Source: Microcaldota archaeon
GTDB lineage: Archaea; Micrarchaeota; Micrarchaeia; Micrarchaeales; CABMGC01
Assembly (NCBI GenBank): GCA_028867095.1
Contig: JAGWHA010000015.1
Span: 1-13,626 of the forward strand
Reading direction: 5' to 3'
DNA length: 13,626 nucleotides
This document shows positions 13,302-13,626 of the stretch, piece after piece. Numbering within the stretch: the first letter of the stretch is position 1; each line of letters opens with the position of its first letter. The position numbers and the translations under genes are program-made. A model generated the notes under the pieces. The model was not told the origin of the DNA. It ran no database searches and worked only from the letters and a program-made list of their open reading frames with translations.

Positions 13302-13626
13302 CAAACAAGGAGTACAAGATCGCCGTGATCGGCAGCAGGCTGCTAGCCATAGGCTCCAAGCTCTCCGGAGTCACAGAGTCATACACGGTGACGGAGCAGG
13401 AGGAGGTGGAGAGCACGCTAAGGGAACTCCTGCAGAAGAGCGACGTGGGAATCATAGTCATAACTCAGAGCCTCATAAAGAAGATAAGGGATCGAAAGCT
13501 GCTCTACGCGATAGACAACAGCCTGATGCCTCTGATAATTGACGTTGCGGACTTCAACGAGCCGCAGCAGGAGACGGACGTTCTGAGGAAGATGATCCTC
13601 AGGGCAGTTGGAATAGACATCAATAG
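13286..13626 (+). CDS. atpF: A-type ATP synthase subunit F, cut by window end
   Basis: The first 113 codons of subunit F, a small Rossmann-like central-stalk protein that regulates rotation together with subunit D. It begins MEGRVANKEYKIAVIGSRLLAIG, with the typical first strand IAVIG, then a second strand VGIIVITQSL at about 51-60 and a third with PLIIDVAD. The C-terminal helix ends in RKMILRAVGIDIN, which is near the natural end of the family (about 100-115 residues). The open frame runs off the window with two bases of the next codon showing. ATG 13286 overlaps the end of atpC by 16 bases. atpA, atpB and atpD would be expected next. Confidence 0.88.
   Translation, partial: MEGRVANKEYKIAVIGSRLLAIGSKLSGVTESYTVTEQEEVESTLRELLQKSDVGIIVITQSLIKKIRDRKLLYAIDNSLMPLIIDVADFNEPQQETDVLRKMILRAVGIDIN

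Noticed and set aside
1..13626. tRNA, rRNA, CRISPR arrays, insertion sequences or attachment sites
   Set aside because: The gaps between genes are all under about 150 bases and none shows a cloverleaf, regularly spaced repeats, terminal inverted repeats or transposase/integrase motifs.

Overview
The window looks like a piece of an archaeal chromosome. The evidence is an A-type (V/A) ATP synthase operon in the H-I-K-E-C-F order, archaeal TATA-like boxes of the CTTAAATA / TTATAAATA type about 25 bases before likely transcript starts, several apparently leaderless or weakly led genes, GTG/TTG starts, heavy use of AGG/AGA for arginine and ATA for isoleucine, and tight gene packing. A small-genome lineage such as a DPANN/Micrarchaeota-like archaeon is possible, but I cannot fix the lineage from sequence alone. 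I see no tRNA, rRNA, CRISPR array, insertion sequence or integrase. No gap exceeds about 150 bases.

Left part (1-5630): the end of cysD (ATP sulfurylase small subunit) is followed after 4 bases by cysN (its GTPase subunit). Next comes an alkaline-phosphatase-superfamily hydrolase of the sulfatase type. Its conserved N-terminus lies upstream of the first normal start codon and seems to begin at an ATA. It converges, one base apart, on a minus-strand polytopic GT-C-type glycosyltransferase. A roughly 100-base divergent promoter region then leads to an FkbM-family methyltransferase. Sulfate activation, a sulfatase-fold hydrolase, a membrane glycosyltransferase and a sugar-type methyltransferase side by side suggest a small cell-surface glycan-decoration region (inference).

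Middle part (5691-8970): a UbiE/MenG-like methyltransferase (TTG start, strong Shine-Dalgarno) is followed after 2 bases by endonuclease III (nth). From a separate TATA box comes a two-gene unit: a membrane-anchored, Ser/Thr-rich protein with five N-glycosylation sequons, overlapping by ATGA with an RnfD/NqrB-like membrane protein. Then comes an unrecognised 188-residue soluble protein that seems to be expressed from a leaderless transcript.

Right part (8971-13626): a strong TATA box and a short leader with a GNRA-capped hairpin precede atpH, atpI, atpK, atpE, atpC and atpF (cut by the window end, at or within a codon or so of its natural end). atpA, atpB and atpD would be expected beyond the edge. 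The AtpE subunit carries an unusual 34-residue Lys/Ala/Arg tail. The quinone-type methyltransferase, the RnfD-like protein and the ATP synthase together hint at a respiratory or ion-gradient theme for the right half. No clearly new multi-gene system is proven. The best leads are the ATA-start hydrolase, the sequon-rich protein coupled to the RnfD-like protein, the tailed AtpE, and the ATP synthase leader.
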